DNA of 64,000 nt from Bacteroidales bacterium (GTDB lineage: Bacteria; Bacteroidota; Bacteroidia; Bacteroidales; FEN-979): assembly GCA_028706295.1 (NCBI GenBank), contig JAQWBQ010000002.1, forward strand, positions 59,455 to 123,454, written 5' to 3'. A program made the position numbers and the translations under genes. Of this stretch, positions 1 to 8,439 are shown in pieces (position 1 is the stretch's first letter; each line of letters starts with the position of its first letter). The notes below the pieces were generated by a model that saw nothing but the letters and a program-made list of their open reading frames with translations, did not search any database and was not told where the DNA came from.

Positions 1-338
1 ATATAGACCAGGTAAAGTATAAAAAAGGCAATCATAAACGGGACGGCATCAGGCCTGTTCCATAATATGTATCCGACCATAATAGCGATAAAGAGTACAA
101 GCTTTACCAGGATGGTAAGAAGAAATGTGTTGACGAAACGGATGAATTTTTTTAAAAGGGTCCGTGAAAGAACCATAAATGAAATCATCGTTGTGGCCAT
201 GAAGAACAGTAAAAGGAACGGAAGTGTGGGCGACAGGTACGAGCGCGGGATCATAAATCGCGCGATAACCATGATCACTCCAAGGATAGCTGAGAAAATT
301 AACAGCCGTCTCAGAAATTCAGTATTTAATGATTTCAT
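1..338 (-). CDS. Membrane protein upstream of ATP synthase genes (AtpI-like), C-terminus cut by window edge
   Basis: This gene is not in the ORF track because it runs off the left edge. Translating the minus strand from the ATG at 338 gives about 112 open codons beginning MKSLNTEFLRRLLIFSAILG, with at least three hydrophobic segments (near residues 10-27, 38-55 and 68-90). It follows the AtpZ-like gene by 34 bases on the same strand. In Bacteroidota a small integral membrane protein commonly sits between atpZ and atpB, so it is probably an AtpI-type accessory factor for F0 assembly or ion supply. That role is inferred from position; the visible part has no catalytic motif. The plus-strand ORF 67-387 covering it is a shadow. 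Confidence 0.7.
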   Translation of the reverse strand, partial: MKSLNTEFLRRLLIFSAILGVIMVIARFMIPRSYLSPTLPFLLLFFMATTMISFMVLSRTLLKKFIRFVNTFLLTILVKLVLFIAIMVGYILWNRPDAVPFMIAFFILYLVY

Positions 339-372
339 TTTACAAAAATATAAAAACCCGGAATTGGGATCG

Positions 373-582
373 TTACTTCTTCAGTAAATCTTTGACAACA
401 AAATAGATGGAAATTATTACTCCCGAAATAGAAAATACAACGGTAAAGATGGGCTTTGAATGAAGATATTGGTCAAGTTTAAATCCACCGAAAACACTTA
501 TCAGAATGATGACCAGCATCTGAAAAGCCATCCCGGAATAACGGGCGTAACTGTTAAGGTTTTTCTTTGGGTCGGTTGTCAT
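373..582 (-). CDS. AtpZ/AtpI family protein
   Basis: A 69-residue protein with two predicted transmembrane helices, the first around AFQMLVIILISVFGGFKLD and the second around IFTVVFSISGVIISIYFVV, ending in a basic KDLLKK tail. This is the AtpZ/AtpI family layout, where the small membrane protein is encoded just ahead of the F1F0 ATP synthase genes and is thought to help assemble the c-ring or supply Mg2+. The track starts at 606. I prefer the ATG at 582 (MTTDPKKNLNSYARYSGMAF) because family members begin with a short polar stretch before the NYARYSGMAFQ-like segment. Either start overlaps the end of the bactofilin gene, by 29 or 53 bases, so translation is probably coupled. Confidence 0.75.
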   Translation of the reverse strand: MTTDPKKNLNSYARYSGMAFQMLVIILISVFGGFKLDQYLHSKPIFTVVFSISGVIISIYFVVKDLLKK

Positions 583-958
583 GAATCGGAATGCCGGTAC
601 TGGCATCTTTTAATGAAGGCTGCTCCATGGCACAGGTCCCGGAAAATCGGGCCCCGGGCTCAATTGCGAGTTTTCCTGTAACGATATCACCGCTGAACCG
701 GGCGGTCTCCTTTAAGGTGAGTAATTCTGTGACTTTGACGTTGGCTTTTACTTCACCGGAAAAATCGGCATTTTGACATTGAATCTCCCCGTCAATTTTA
801 CCGGTTGGTCCGACGACGATCTTACCCTTGCATTGAATGGTACCGCTAAGCGTGCCATCAATCCTGAAATCACCATTGACCTGGATTTCGCCGTTGACCA
901 ATGCACCGGGTCCTAAAATATTGATGGAGGGCATTTCCGGCTCTCTGTTTTTTGACAT
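554..958 (-). CDS. Bactofilin (polymer-forming cytoskeletal protein)
   Basis: A 134-residue protein whose central 95 residues are made of short beta-strand repeats with regularly spaced Gly (NGEIQVNGDFRIDGTLSG, then GPTGKIDGEIQC), the right-handed beta-helix signature of the bactofilin/DUF583 family. The ends are short and polar, as usual. Bactofilins form cytoplasmic filaments that scaffold envelope and cell-wall machinery. The gene begins 6 bases after porW and its 3' end overlaps atpZ, so it forms a bridge between a T9SS gene and the ATP synthase region. The Bacteroidota arrangement bactofilin-atpZ-atp genes is familiar. What the filament does here is not visible from sequence. Confidence 0.88.
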   Translation of the reverse strand: MSKNREPEMPSINILGPGALVNGEIQVNGDFRIDGTLSGTIQCKGKIVVGPTGKIDGEIQCQNADFSGEVKANVKVTELLTLKETARFSGDIVTGKLAIEPGARFSGTCAMEQPSLKDASTGIPIHDNRPKEKP

Positions 959-964
959 GTCCGT

Positions 965-3643
965 TTATTTTTTAATAGGATAATTCTTTTCAAAGAAGCG
1001 AAGATACTGTGGAATATCTTTGTTTTTATACAGAACGGGGTAATTTTCAACGGAAATCACAAAATCGTAATAGGTGCCTGCGTTCTCCAACCGGGTAAAG
1101 ATATATTTGCTGTCGCGGATCCCAATCAGGTAATTCATCGCTTTATCACTGTTGTCAAAATTGTTTATAGTGATCATTTGGCGCCTTTCATCCAGCAGGA
1201 TGCTGTTGATCATCAACTGATCCAGATCGTGAAATTTAGTGTTATAATCTGAGATTTTGATTTTCAACGCGTCAACATCGACAAGATCCCCATCGACGAT
1301 GATAACAAAAAAATGAAGTGCGTTGGGATCAAATTTGTACAGTTTTGATGAAAGGTCAATTTTTGCAGAAGAATCGGGCGATGCGCCGGTAACCGTAGAG
1401 CCCGGTTGGGCTCCCAGAAATGCCAGCACATTCTCAGCCAGGGGCTTCACTTTACTGCGGGGATAATCTTTGATGACTTTGTTGATGGCAACCACCATCG
1501 AATCGACTACCTCAATTTTTCCAAGTGCAAGTGCCCTCAAATAATCAAATTTTGGCATAAAGGCCGTATCGGTCGGAAATTTCGTGTGTGCAATGTCGGT
1601 GTTGTTGATGACCATGTAGTATTGCTGGTTCTGAAACGCTTTGTAAGTATCATTATAGAGGACTGAAGCCTCTGATTTCCGTGCATGGATCTCTTTGTAA
1701 AAATTCGGATTGATCAGTAATTTGGCATAATCACTTTCAGGATAATTGGAGATGATCTGGTTTTTATACTGATCGCTTTTAGGCTGATTCTGAAGGTGTT
1801 GATATAGGATACACAATTCATACAGGGTCTGAACCTTATATTTATTATCCGGATACCGTTCCAGAAGTTGTTCAAATGTCTCGGTCGAATTCCCGTAATC
1901 ACCCAAACCTTCCACATAAATAAATCCTGCCTTATAAAAAGCGTCAACGATCTGATCATCGGATGCTTTAATCTTATCTTTGGTCAGTGGTAAATCTTTG
2001 AGGTAAAAAGCGCGATCCTTGGGATCAGTCGATTTCGCCAGTAATTTGGCCGAAATTTTAGAGGTATCGCCGGGGATTAAACTTAAGGTGTCGGGTGCTC
2101 CGGCCGGTTCATTTGAGAAAGCAACAAGGGTTTTATCGGTCAGGAACCAATTATCTTCAAATTTTCTTCGGCCCCACTTTCTGACAAAGGTGGAAAACCC
2201 ACTCGACAAGGTAGTCGGATTATAAAAGTACCACCGGCCTTCCTTTGAGCCACTTGAAAGTGATTCCTGTTGATTCATCTGACCAAATACATTCTTGTTT
2301 TCCTGGCGTTCCATCTCCTCCATTTTCTTTTTCATCTCCTCCGCCACGAGCTGTGCAATGATCTGATCGATAATCTTGTTGCGTTCACTTTCCGTCATAT
2401 TGGCAAGTTTCCGGAGGCTGTCCTGCGTACTGATGATCTGTAAATTCGAAACGAGATCAGTAAGGGTAGCCGTTCGGCGTGAAAGATCCTTGTAATTCGG
2501 ATAATCCTTTGGCAGAAACTGCAACGTACTGTCGTAATAGGCTTGCGCCATCTGGTAGTTTTTTCTTCCAAAAAAAATGTCAGCCAGTTCCAGGGATGAA
2601 ATGGCTTTCTGGTAGTTATTTGTCCGGCTGGCAGTAACTGATTTTCTATAGAAACCAATGGCAGTGGCAGTGTCGGAATCTTTGATTGCGATGTGGGCAA
2701 GCGCATAATAGATCTGGTCCTGAAAATCTTTGTTTTTATCATCCTTCAGCATTCTTGTCATCTTTTTGATGATAAACTCGCGGTTGCCGCTTTTAGCATC
2801 ATAACACTGGGCCAGATTTATTTTGGCATTGAACTCCATTTCATACGAAGGAGCTTTTTTTACTACATAGGTGTACATCTTTGAAGCCTCGGCAAGATCT
2901 CCGTTTTGCTGATATATCTGTCCAAGGATAAATCTGCATCTTGTACTCACTGCTCCCGACTGTTTTAATTCAAGGGCTCTGAGAAGATATGGAACGGCAG
3001 TGTTATAATTTTTTTGCAGAATGTAGGATTGGGCGTACACCAGGTTTACCTCAGTTTCATAGGAATCGGGCGCTTCGCCTTTGTTGATTTTACTTAGAAG
3101 CATGTCGAGCATGGGTTCAGCCCGGGTAAAATCGCCCAACTGAACGTTCGATTTGGCCTGCCAGAGCATCGCTTCGTACTTAATCTCATTATCATTGTAA
3201 GTCTTGATGACAAACTCGAAGGTTCTCCGCGCCATCGGATAATCCTGCTTGTAGAAGTAGCTTTTACCGATCAGGAGGTAAGCATCGTCAATCCACCTTA
3301 CATATTCCTTCCGGTTAAAGGTCATCGAATGCTTGTTGATCGCCTTTGAAGCCTTTTTTATCGCTATGTCGGTATATTGAGAAAGTTTTCCGGCACTGGT
3401 GCGGTCGCCATAGTTAAATACCGGCAGAACGAGTGCATAATTGTCCTTAATACTCAATTCATAATCCTTCAACCCGGTACGAAGGTTATCCATTCCATTC
3501 CAGTATACGTTGTAATGGGAGGTAAGATTATGATAAGTTCTGCGGACAAAAGTGTTTTTCTTGGTTGAACAACCACCTGAAACCAACAATCCTGAAATAA
3601 AAAGAATCCCTGCAATCCGGGAATAAAACAAGTTCGCTTTCAA
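965..3643 (-). CDS. porW: T9SS periplasmic lipoprotein PorW/SprE, TPR protein
   Basis: An 892-residue lipoprotein. The signal peptide ends in VSGGC, so Cys25 is the likely lipidated residue. Mature residues CSTKKNTFVRRTYHNLTSHY match the conserved N-terminus of the SprE/PorW family. Many TPR-like helical pairs follow up to about residue 400. A charged coiled-coil segment (VAEEMKKKMEEMERQENKN) comes next, then a second TPR block around residues 560-690 and a beta-rich C-terminal domain. PorW/SprE is required for type IX secretion and gliding and is proposed to bridge the PorL/M motor complex and the outer-membrane translocon. It lies about 6 kb from gldKLMN rather than within that operon. A TAnnTTTG box lies 41 bases upstream. 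Confidence 0.87.
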   Translation of the reverse strand: MKANLFYSRIAGILFISGLLVSGGCSTKKNTFVRRTYHNLTSHYNVYWNGMDNLRTGLKDYELSIKDNYALVLPVFNYGDRTSAGKLSQYTDIAIKKASKAINKHSMTFNRKEYVRWIDDAYLLIGKSYFYKQDYPMARRTFEFVIKTYNDNEIKYEAMLWQAKSNVQLGDFTRAEPMLDMLLSKINKGEAPDSYETEVNLVYAQSYILQKNYNTAVPYLLRALELKQSGAVSTRCRFILGQIYQQNGDLAEASKMYTYVVKKAPSYEMEFNAKINLAQCYDAKSGNREFIIKKMTRMLKDDKNKDFQDQIYYALAHIAIKDSDTATAIGFYRKSVTASRTNNYQKAISSLELADIFFGRKNYQMAQAYYDSTLQFLPKDYPNYKDLSRRTATLTDLVSNLQIISTQDSLRKLANMTESERNKIIDQIIAQLVAEEMKKKMEEMERQENKNVFGQMNQQESLSSGSKEGRWYFYNPTTLSSGFSTFVRKWGRRKFEDNWFLTDKTLVAFSNEPAGAPDTLSLIPGDTSKISAKLLAKSTDPKDRAFYLKDLPLTKDKIKASDDQIVDAFYKAGFIYVEGLGDYGNSTETFEQLLERYPDNKYKVQTLYELCILYQHLQNQPKSDQYKNQIISNYPESDYAKLLINPNFYKEIHARKSEASVLYNDTYKAFQNQQYYMVINNTDIAHTKFPTDTAFMPKFDYLRALALGKIEVVDSMVVAINKVIKDYPRSKVKPLAENVLAFLGAQPGSTVTGASPDSSAKIDLSSKLYKFDPNALHFFVIIVDGDLVDVDALKIKISDYNTKFHDLDQLMINSILLDERRQMITINNFDNSDKAMNYLIGIRDSKYIFTRLENAGTYYDFVISVENYPVLYKNKDIPQYLRFFEKNYPIKK

Positions 3644-3684
3644 ATTTACCTGGTACTAATAAATAGTTATTAACTATAATTTTA

Positions 3685-3692
3685 CAAAAATA
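3685..3692 (-). promoter_or_regulatory. Bacteroidota -7 box for porW
   Basis: On the minus strand this reads TATTTTTG, an exact TAnnTTTG match, in an AT-rich gap and 41 bases upstream of the porW ATG. No convincing TTTG -33 element is visible. It could drive porW, bactofilin and the atpZ genes together. Confidence 0.45.
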
Positions 3693-3884
3693 TTTTAATT
3701 TTTTGAATTGGCCCCGGTCGTTTCCAAGATTTCTCTTCCCGAATGAAGACTGGCCGAAAAACCCACCCGGGCAGCTCCCATGCTTTACTCCTGAGTCGCT
3801 CCTCGCCAAAATGAATCGCATTTTGTGCAGCACCAGTATAATTTTCCGATATTTGTACCGTTTTCAGAATCAGTCCACCTGTAG

Positions 3885-4772
3885 ATGAGCCCTCCAAAAA
3901 CGGAAAAAAAAGTATCATGGACCAGGAAATGGCGGAACAAGTATCGGCTGGTCTTTATGACCGATGATACCCTTGAAGAGCGGTTTACTTTCCGACTGTC
4001 GCGGATGAATGTTTTTATTGCTCTGGGTACCTTGGCCATTATCCTCATTTTCCTGACTTCCATATTGATTGCCTTCACACCGCTGCGGGAATACATACCG
4101 GGTTATACAAACGTTGGCCTGACAAAAAGGCTTTACAAACTTCAAATGAAGACCGATTCGATCGAACGCGATCTGATCCGGAAAGAGCAATTTCTGAACA
4201 ACCTTAGGGATGTAATCAATGGTAAAGATTTCGTGCCCGGCCAGATTCCGACAAAGGATACTATGCGCCGTTACAAGGATATCAAACTGAAGCGATCGCC
4301 CGAGGATTCTTTGCTGCGTCTCGACATGGAAAATCAGACCCGTTACAGCCTTTATAAAATGGAAAGCAAGGAAAGCCCGGCCATGAAAAAAACAAATATC
4401 GGAAGTATGGTGTTTTTTACTCCGGTCAAGGGCATTATTACCAACAAGTTTGACCCTGCCCGTAACCATCTTGGGATTGATGTGGTTTCGAAACAAAATG
4501 AAGCAGTCAAGGCAGTACTTGACGGGACGGTCATTCTGGCGGCCTGGACGGTGGAGACCGGATACGTGATCATGGTTTCACATTCGGGGAATGTGGTTTC
4601 AACATATAAACACAATTCGGCGCTTTTAAAGAAATCAGGTGATTATGTCAAGGCCGGTGAACCTATTGCTATAATCGGACAGACCGGGGAGTTGGTCACA
4701 GGCCCCCATTTGCATTTTGAATTATGGAATGATGGAAATCCCGTCAATCCTCAGGAGTATATAAAATTTTGA
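3885..4772 (+). CDS. M23 family metallopeptidase, membrane-anchored
   Basis: A 295-residue protein with a basic cytoplasmic start, one transmembrane helix at about residues 42-64 (NVFIALGTLAIILIFLTSIL), a short helical stretch and a C-terminal M23 (LytM) domain. The zinc-site residues are present: His195 and Asp199 in NHLGIDVV, and His275/His277 in GPHLHFELW. M23 enzymes cut peptidoglycan cross-bridges, or activate amidases when degenerate; this copy keeps the key ligands and should be active in the periplasm. It is the first gene of a likely operon with dxr (9-base gap) and rseP. The ORF follows a 241-base gap downstream of the divergent porW start. No strong ribosome-binding site is visible, which is normal in this phylum. 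Confidence 0.88.
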   Translation: MSPPKTEKKVSWTRKWRNKYRLVFMTDDTLEERFTFRLSRMNVFIALGTLAIILIFLTSILIAFTPLREYIPGYTNVGLTKRLYKLQMKTDSIERDLIRKEQFLNNLRDVINGKDFVPGQIPTKDTMRRYKDIKLKRSPEDSLLRLDMENQTRYSLYKMESKESPAMKKTNIGSMVFFTPVKGIITNKFDPARNHLGIDVVSKQNEAVKAVLDGTVILAAWTVETGYVIMVSHSGNVVSTYKHNSALLKKSGDYVKAGEPIAIIGQTGELVTGPHLHFELWNDGNPVNPQEYIKF

Positions 4773-4781
4773 ACACAGACC

Positions 4782-5942
4782 GTGAAAAAACGCATTGCTG
4801 TTCTGGGCTCTACCGGCAGTATCGGGACCCAGGCCCTGGAAGTCATTAGGGGCCATCCTCAGCTTTTCGAGGTCGAGGTTCTGACAGCCCAGAATAATTG
4901 TGATTTATTGATCCGTCAGGCTATCGAATTTCAACCGAATGCCGTGGTAATCGGAAATAAATCGTGCTTTGCCAATGTTAAAGATGCGCTTCGATCCTAT
5001 CCGGTGAAAGTCTTTACTGGAGAGGAAGCGATATCTCAGGTGGTCGAAATGGACTCTATTGATTTGGTATTGTGCGCTTTAGTCGGATATTCCGGGTTGA
5101 AACCGGTCTTGAATGCTATTGAGGCGGGCAAGAATATAGCCTTAGCCAATAAGGAAAGCCTGGTTGTCGCCGGAGAGCTGGTCATGGAGGCTGCGCATCG
5201 CAAAAACGTTGCCATCATTCCTGTTGATTCAGAGCATTCAGCCATTTTTCAATGCCTTGCAGGGGAACAGGAGCAATCGGTTGAAAAAATTATCCTTACA
5301 GCTTCCGGGGGACCTTTCAGGGGGATGAAGATGGAACATCTTCGGCAGGTAACCCGTGAAGCGGCTTTAAAACATCCCAACTGGAAAATGGGGCATAAAA
5401 TAACGATCGATTCGGCTTCACTGATGAATAAAGGACTGGAGGTCATTGAAGCCCGGTGGTTGTTTAATATGACTCCCTCTAAAATTGAGGTGGTGATCCA
5501 TCCCCAATCGGTGATCCATTCCATGGTACAGTTCATCGACGGTTCAGTGAAGGCACAGATGGGGGTTCCTGATATGAAGCTGCCAATTCTTTACGCTTTC
5601 GGATTTCCGCTCAGGATTTATTCAGACCAGCCGAGATTTCATTTTGGTGCAAATACCAGGCTTACCTTTGAACCTCCTGATACCGAACTCTTTGGAAATC
5701 TCAAATTGGCTTATCTTGCACTGGAACAGGGAGGGAATATGCCCTGTGTTTTAAATGCCGCGAACGAAGCTGCTGTTCATGCGTTTCTTAACGAAAGAAT
5801 CTCTTTTCTTTCCATGACAAAGGTCATTGAATATTGTTTGGAGCAAGCCTGTTTTATTCAGAAACCAACCTTTGAAGATTATAAAGAGACTCATATGCTG
5901 ACCCTTGAAAAGGCCAACCAATTTATTACAGAATATACCTAA
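4782..5942 (+). CDS. dxr: 1-deoxy-D-xylulose 5-phosphate reductoisomerase
   Basis: A 386-residue enzyme converting DXP to 2-C-methyl-D-erythritol 4-phosphate with NADPH, the committed step of the MEP isoprenoid pathway. Visible signatures are the NADPH-binding GSTGSIGTQALEVI at the N-terminus, ANKESLV, the metal-binding DSEHSAIFQCL, SGGPF, the HPNWKMGHKITIDSASL segment and NKGLEVIEA. The C-terminal helical domain is complete and length is typical. The start is GTG at 4782, placed nine bases after the M23 stop codon, since translation from this codon gives the canonical MKKRIAVLGSTGSIG start. Co-transcription with rseP 20 bases downstream is likely; the pairing of dxr and rseP is common in bacteria. 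Confidence 0.97.
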   Translation: MKKRIAVLGSTGSIGTQALEVIRGHPQLFEVEVLTAQNNCDLLIRQAIEFQPNAVVIGNKSCFANVKDALRSYPVKVFTGEEAISQVVEMDSIDLVLCALVGYSGLKPVLNAIEAGKNIALANKESLVVAGELVMEAAHRKNVAIIPVDSEHSAIFQCLAGEQEQSVEKIILTASGGPFRGMKMEHLRQVTREAALKHPNWKMGHKITIDSASLMNKGLEVIEARWLFNMTPSKIEVVIHPQSVIHSMVQFIDGSVKAQMGVPDMKLPILYAFGFPLRIYSDQPRFHFGANTRLTFEPPDTELFGNLKLAYLALEQGGNMPCVLNAANEAAVHAFLNERISFLSMTKVIEYCLEQACFIQKPTFEDYKETHMLTLEKANQFITEYT

Positions 5943-5962
5943 AAACAAATAAACCATACCGC

Positions 5963-7282
5963 ATGGAAATACTGATAAAAGTTGTTCAGCTGTTACTTAG
6001 CTTATCGATTTTAGTGATCTTTCACGAATTCGGTCATTATATTGCCGCCCGAATTTTCAAGACGAGGGTCGAAAAATTCTACCTGTTTTTTGATCCCTGG
6101 TTTTCACTTTTCAAATTCAAAAAAGGAGAAACGGAATATGGGGTCGGATGGGTGCCTCTGGGGGGATATGTAAAGATATCGGGAATGATCGATGAATCAC
6201 TCGACCGGGAACAAATGAAACTTCCGCCCCAGCCTTGGGAATTCAGATCAAAACCGGCGTGGCAGCGACTAATTATCATGCTTGCGGGAGTGACCGTCAA
6301 TGTGTTGCTTGCCATTGCAATCTATATTGTCATGCTTATGGTGTGGGGGGAGCAGTACCTTCCCACTTCCCAGGTAAAGTACGGGATCACGGTCGATTCA
6401 CTGGGTTATGAAATGGGATTACGTAACGGTGACCGGATCCTGACTATCGATCATAAAACAGTTGAAGACTTTGCCTCCATTCCAAAAACGATTATCCTGG
6501 AAGAAGCTAAATCAATACAGGTTATCCGTAACGATCAACCTTTAGATATCAAAATACCTGCCGGGATCATCAGCAAAATGATCAAGCATACCTCGGCTGA
6601 TTTTATTTCAGTCAGGTTCCCCTTCGAAGCGGCCAAATTTTCCAACGGATCACCCGCCGAAGCCGCCGGAATAAAAATCAACGACCGTATCATCGGGTTA
6701 AATGACTCCTTGTTGCTCTTTTTTGATCAGTTCAGGTCGGAGATCCAAAAATACAAGAACGCTGCAGTCAGGGTAATGGTTCTCAGGGGTTCCGATACAC
6801 TGCGGATTCAGGTCAATGTTCCGAAGGAGGGTCTGATCGGTGTTTACCCCAAAAATCCTGCTGATTTTTTAACCTTCAGTGAAAAAGATTACAACCTGAT
6901 TAGTGCTATACCTGCCGGAGCAGTTAAGACTTTCGACGGGGCATGGAATTATGTCAAATCCATCAAGCTTTTATTTTCACAGGAAAAAGCTTACGAATCG
7001 GTTGGAGGATTTATCAGTTTCGGAAATATTTTTCCGTCGACCTGGAACTGGCATGCATTCTGGTCTCTGACTGCATTTCTGTCGATCATGCTGGCTATCC
7101 TGAATGTACTTCCCATTCCGGCCCTGGATGGGGGACACGTCATGTTCCTGCTTTATGAGATCATTTTCAGGCGCAAACCCAGCGATAAATTCATGGAATA
7201 TGCACAAATTGTAGGCATGGTGCTGCTTTTCGGGTTACTGATATTTGCAAACGGACAGGACATTATGAAACTCTTCAGATAG
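5963..7282 (+). CDS. rseP: Site-2 intramembrane zinc metalloprotease RseP
   Basis: A 439-residue S2P-family protease. The zinc motif HEFGH lies at residues 21-25 in the first transmembrane helix, and the partner motif NVLPIPALDGGH lies in a late helix near residue 380. Two PDZ-like segments are between them: one around YGITVDSLGYEMGLRNGDRI, the other around FSNGSPAEAAGIKINDRI. This is the layout of E. coli RseP, which cleaves anti-sigma factors and remnant signal peptides in the inner membrane. Length and both motifs indicate an active enzyme. No anti-sigma factor gene is next to it, so its substrate here is not evident. It ends the M23-dxr-rseP operon and is followed by a repeat-rich gap. 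Confidence 0.95.
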   Translation: MEILIKVVQLLLSLSILVIFHEFGHYIAARIFKTRVEKFYLFFDPWFSLFKFKKGETEYGVGWVPLGGYVKISGMIDESLDREQMKLPPQPWEFRSKPAWQRLIIMLAGVTVNVLLAIAIYIVMLMVWGEQYLPTSQVKYGITVDSLGYEMGLRNGDRILTIDHKTVEDFASIPKTIILEEAKSIQVIRNDQPLDIKIPAGIISKMIKHTSADFISVRFPFEAAKFSNGSPAEAAGIKINDRIIGLNDSLLLFFDQFRSEIQKYKNAAVRVMVLRGSDTLRIQVNVPKEGLIGVYPKNPADFLTFSEKDYNLISAIPAGAVKTFDGAWNYVKSIKLLFSQEKAYESVGGFISFGNIFPSTWNWHAFWSLTAFLSIMLAILNVLPIPALDGGHVMFLLYEIIFRRKPSDKFMEYAQIVGMVLLFGLLIFANGQDIMKLFR

Positions 7283-7289
7283 GAGGGAG

Positions 7290-7418
7290 TGGACAATGGA
7301 CAATGGACAATTGAAAATGGGAAACGGAAAACGACTTGAAGATTTGAGAATGTGAGAATGTGAAAATTTTTAATTATTGTTTTTTCCCTATTGCCTATTG
7401 CCTAATGCCTAATACCTG
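7290..7418. repeat. Intergenic heptamer-repeat mosaic
   Basis: The 154-base gap between rseP and the YitT gene has no ORF. It contains three exact tandem copies of TGGACAA (7290-7310) followed by TTGAAAA, then two copies of TGAGAATG near 7348, then four heptads of the TTGCCTA type (7391-7418) with increasing divergence. The rest is AT-rich. The period of seven is clear by eye. Similar GGACAAT and GCCTATT tracts occur in intergenic DNA of other Bacteroidota and cyanobacteria; their function is not known. The gap lies between convergent genes, and I see no hairpin terminator in it. Confidence 0.7.
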
Positions 7419-7436
7419 GTTTGAATTTTGAATTTT

Positions 7437-8336
7437 TTATTGGTCTCCTACCTTCTCTTTCAGTGATTTAAATCCTTCACCCAGGATCTCGGTTGCGTCG
7501 GTCACTGTAAGGAAGGCCTTTGGATCGACCTCATGAATGAATTCTTCAAGGATCGCAAGTTCCCGACGGCTCACCACGGTAAAAATGATTTTTCGGTCCG
7601 CCATGTTGTACATGCCTTTCCCATCGATATAGGTTCCGCCACGATTCAGGTTCGTTATGATTTTGTCGCGGATTTCCTCGTGTTTGTCGGATATGATGAA
7701 CAAACTTTTATCATAGGTAACCCCCTCAAGCACCACATCGATTACCTTTCCGGTTATAAAAATCACAATCCAGGAGTAGAGTGGAATTTTCCAGTCCTGG
7801 AACACCAGCAATCCGACCAGCACAATGACTGAATCCACATAGATCATGAGGATGCCAAGGGGCAGTTTGGTATATTTAGCGATGATCATGGCAACTATAT
7901 CGGTTCCACCTGACGTCGCTTTCGATTTGAATATCATTCCCAACCCCAATCCTGCCAATACTCCACCAAATATTGAAGAAAGCAGGGCGTCGCCATTAAC
8001 CAGAGGTTCAAAACCCCAGATCCACGTCAGGGTATCGGTAAAAACAGCGGTCAGTGAAAACCCTAAAACGGTTTTAAAACCAAAACGGGGTCCCAGAATT
8101 TTAACTCCGATAATAGTGAGTGGTATATCAAAGCATAAGGCTACCAAACCCACCGGGGTGTTGAACATATAATGCAACACAATAGAGATTCCATAAACTC
8201 CTCCCGGCACTATTTTATAAGGCGTTATAAAAAAGACAAAAGCAGCAGCCAGAATAAATGCGCCCAGGATAATCAGACTGTAAGAAATGAACCATTTCCG
8301 GGTAAATGGTTTTTCTTTTAACATGAAGAAGGCCAT
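7437..8336 (-). CDS. YitT family membrane protein (DUF2179 C-terminal domain)
   Basis: A 299-residue protein with five or six membrane segments over about residues 15-200, including the conserved PYKIVPGGVYGISIVLHY and GGVLAGLGLGMIFKSKATSGG, then a soluble C-terminal DUF2179 domain (KIIFTVVSRRELAILEEFI). This matches the YitT/YvjA family of unknown transport or signalling role. The track starts at 8393, but that codon lies upstream of a TATCTTTG promoter box at 8370-8377. I therefore use the ATG at 8336, which gives MAFFMLKEKPFTRKW; the ATG at 8324 is also possible. The gene stands alone between convergent rseP and the divergent porP-like gene. Confidence 0.88.
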   Translation of the reverse strand: MAFFMLKEKPFTRKWFISYSLIILGAFILAAAFVFFITPYKIVPGGVYGISIVLHYMFNTPVGLVALCFDIPLTIIGVKILGPRFGFKTVLGFSLTAVFTDTLTWIWGFEPLVNGDALLSSIFGGVLAGLGLGMIFKSKATSGGTDIVAMIIAKYTKLPLGILMIYVDSVIVLVGLLVFQDWKIPLYSWIVIFITGKVIDVVLEGVTYDKSLFIISDKHEEIRDKIITNLNRGGTYIDGKGMYNMADRKIIFTVVSRRELAILEEFIHEVDPKAFLTVTDATEILGEGFKSLKEKVGDQ

Positions 8337-8369
8337 AACACAATATTTAAGGTTCTGTAAATCGCAGTG

Positions 8370-8377
8370 CAAAGATA
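8370..8377 (-). promoter_or_regulatory. Bacteroidota -7 box for the YitT gene
   Basis: Minus strand reads TATCTTTG, an exact TAnnTTTG match, 33 bases upstream of the ATG at 8336. It excludes the longer start at 8393 if it is used. Confidence 0.5.
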
Positions 8378-8439
8378 TTTGATTGTCACACAATCCCGGC
8401 TTTTAATGTACGTTATCATTCAAACATTTTACAACGGTC

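Noticed and set aside
67-387. Plus-strand ORF of 106 residues at the left edge
   Set aside because: It is the shadow of a minus-strand membrane protein whose translation is far more protein-like and which continues off the window.
3528-4096. Overlapping minus-strand ORFs near the M23 gene
   Set aside because: They have no family resemblance, no consistent start, and lie across the intergenic gap and the M23 gene.
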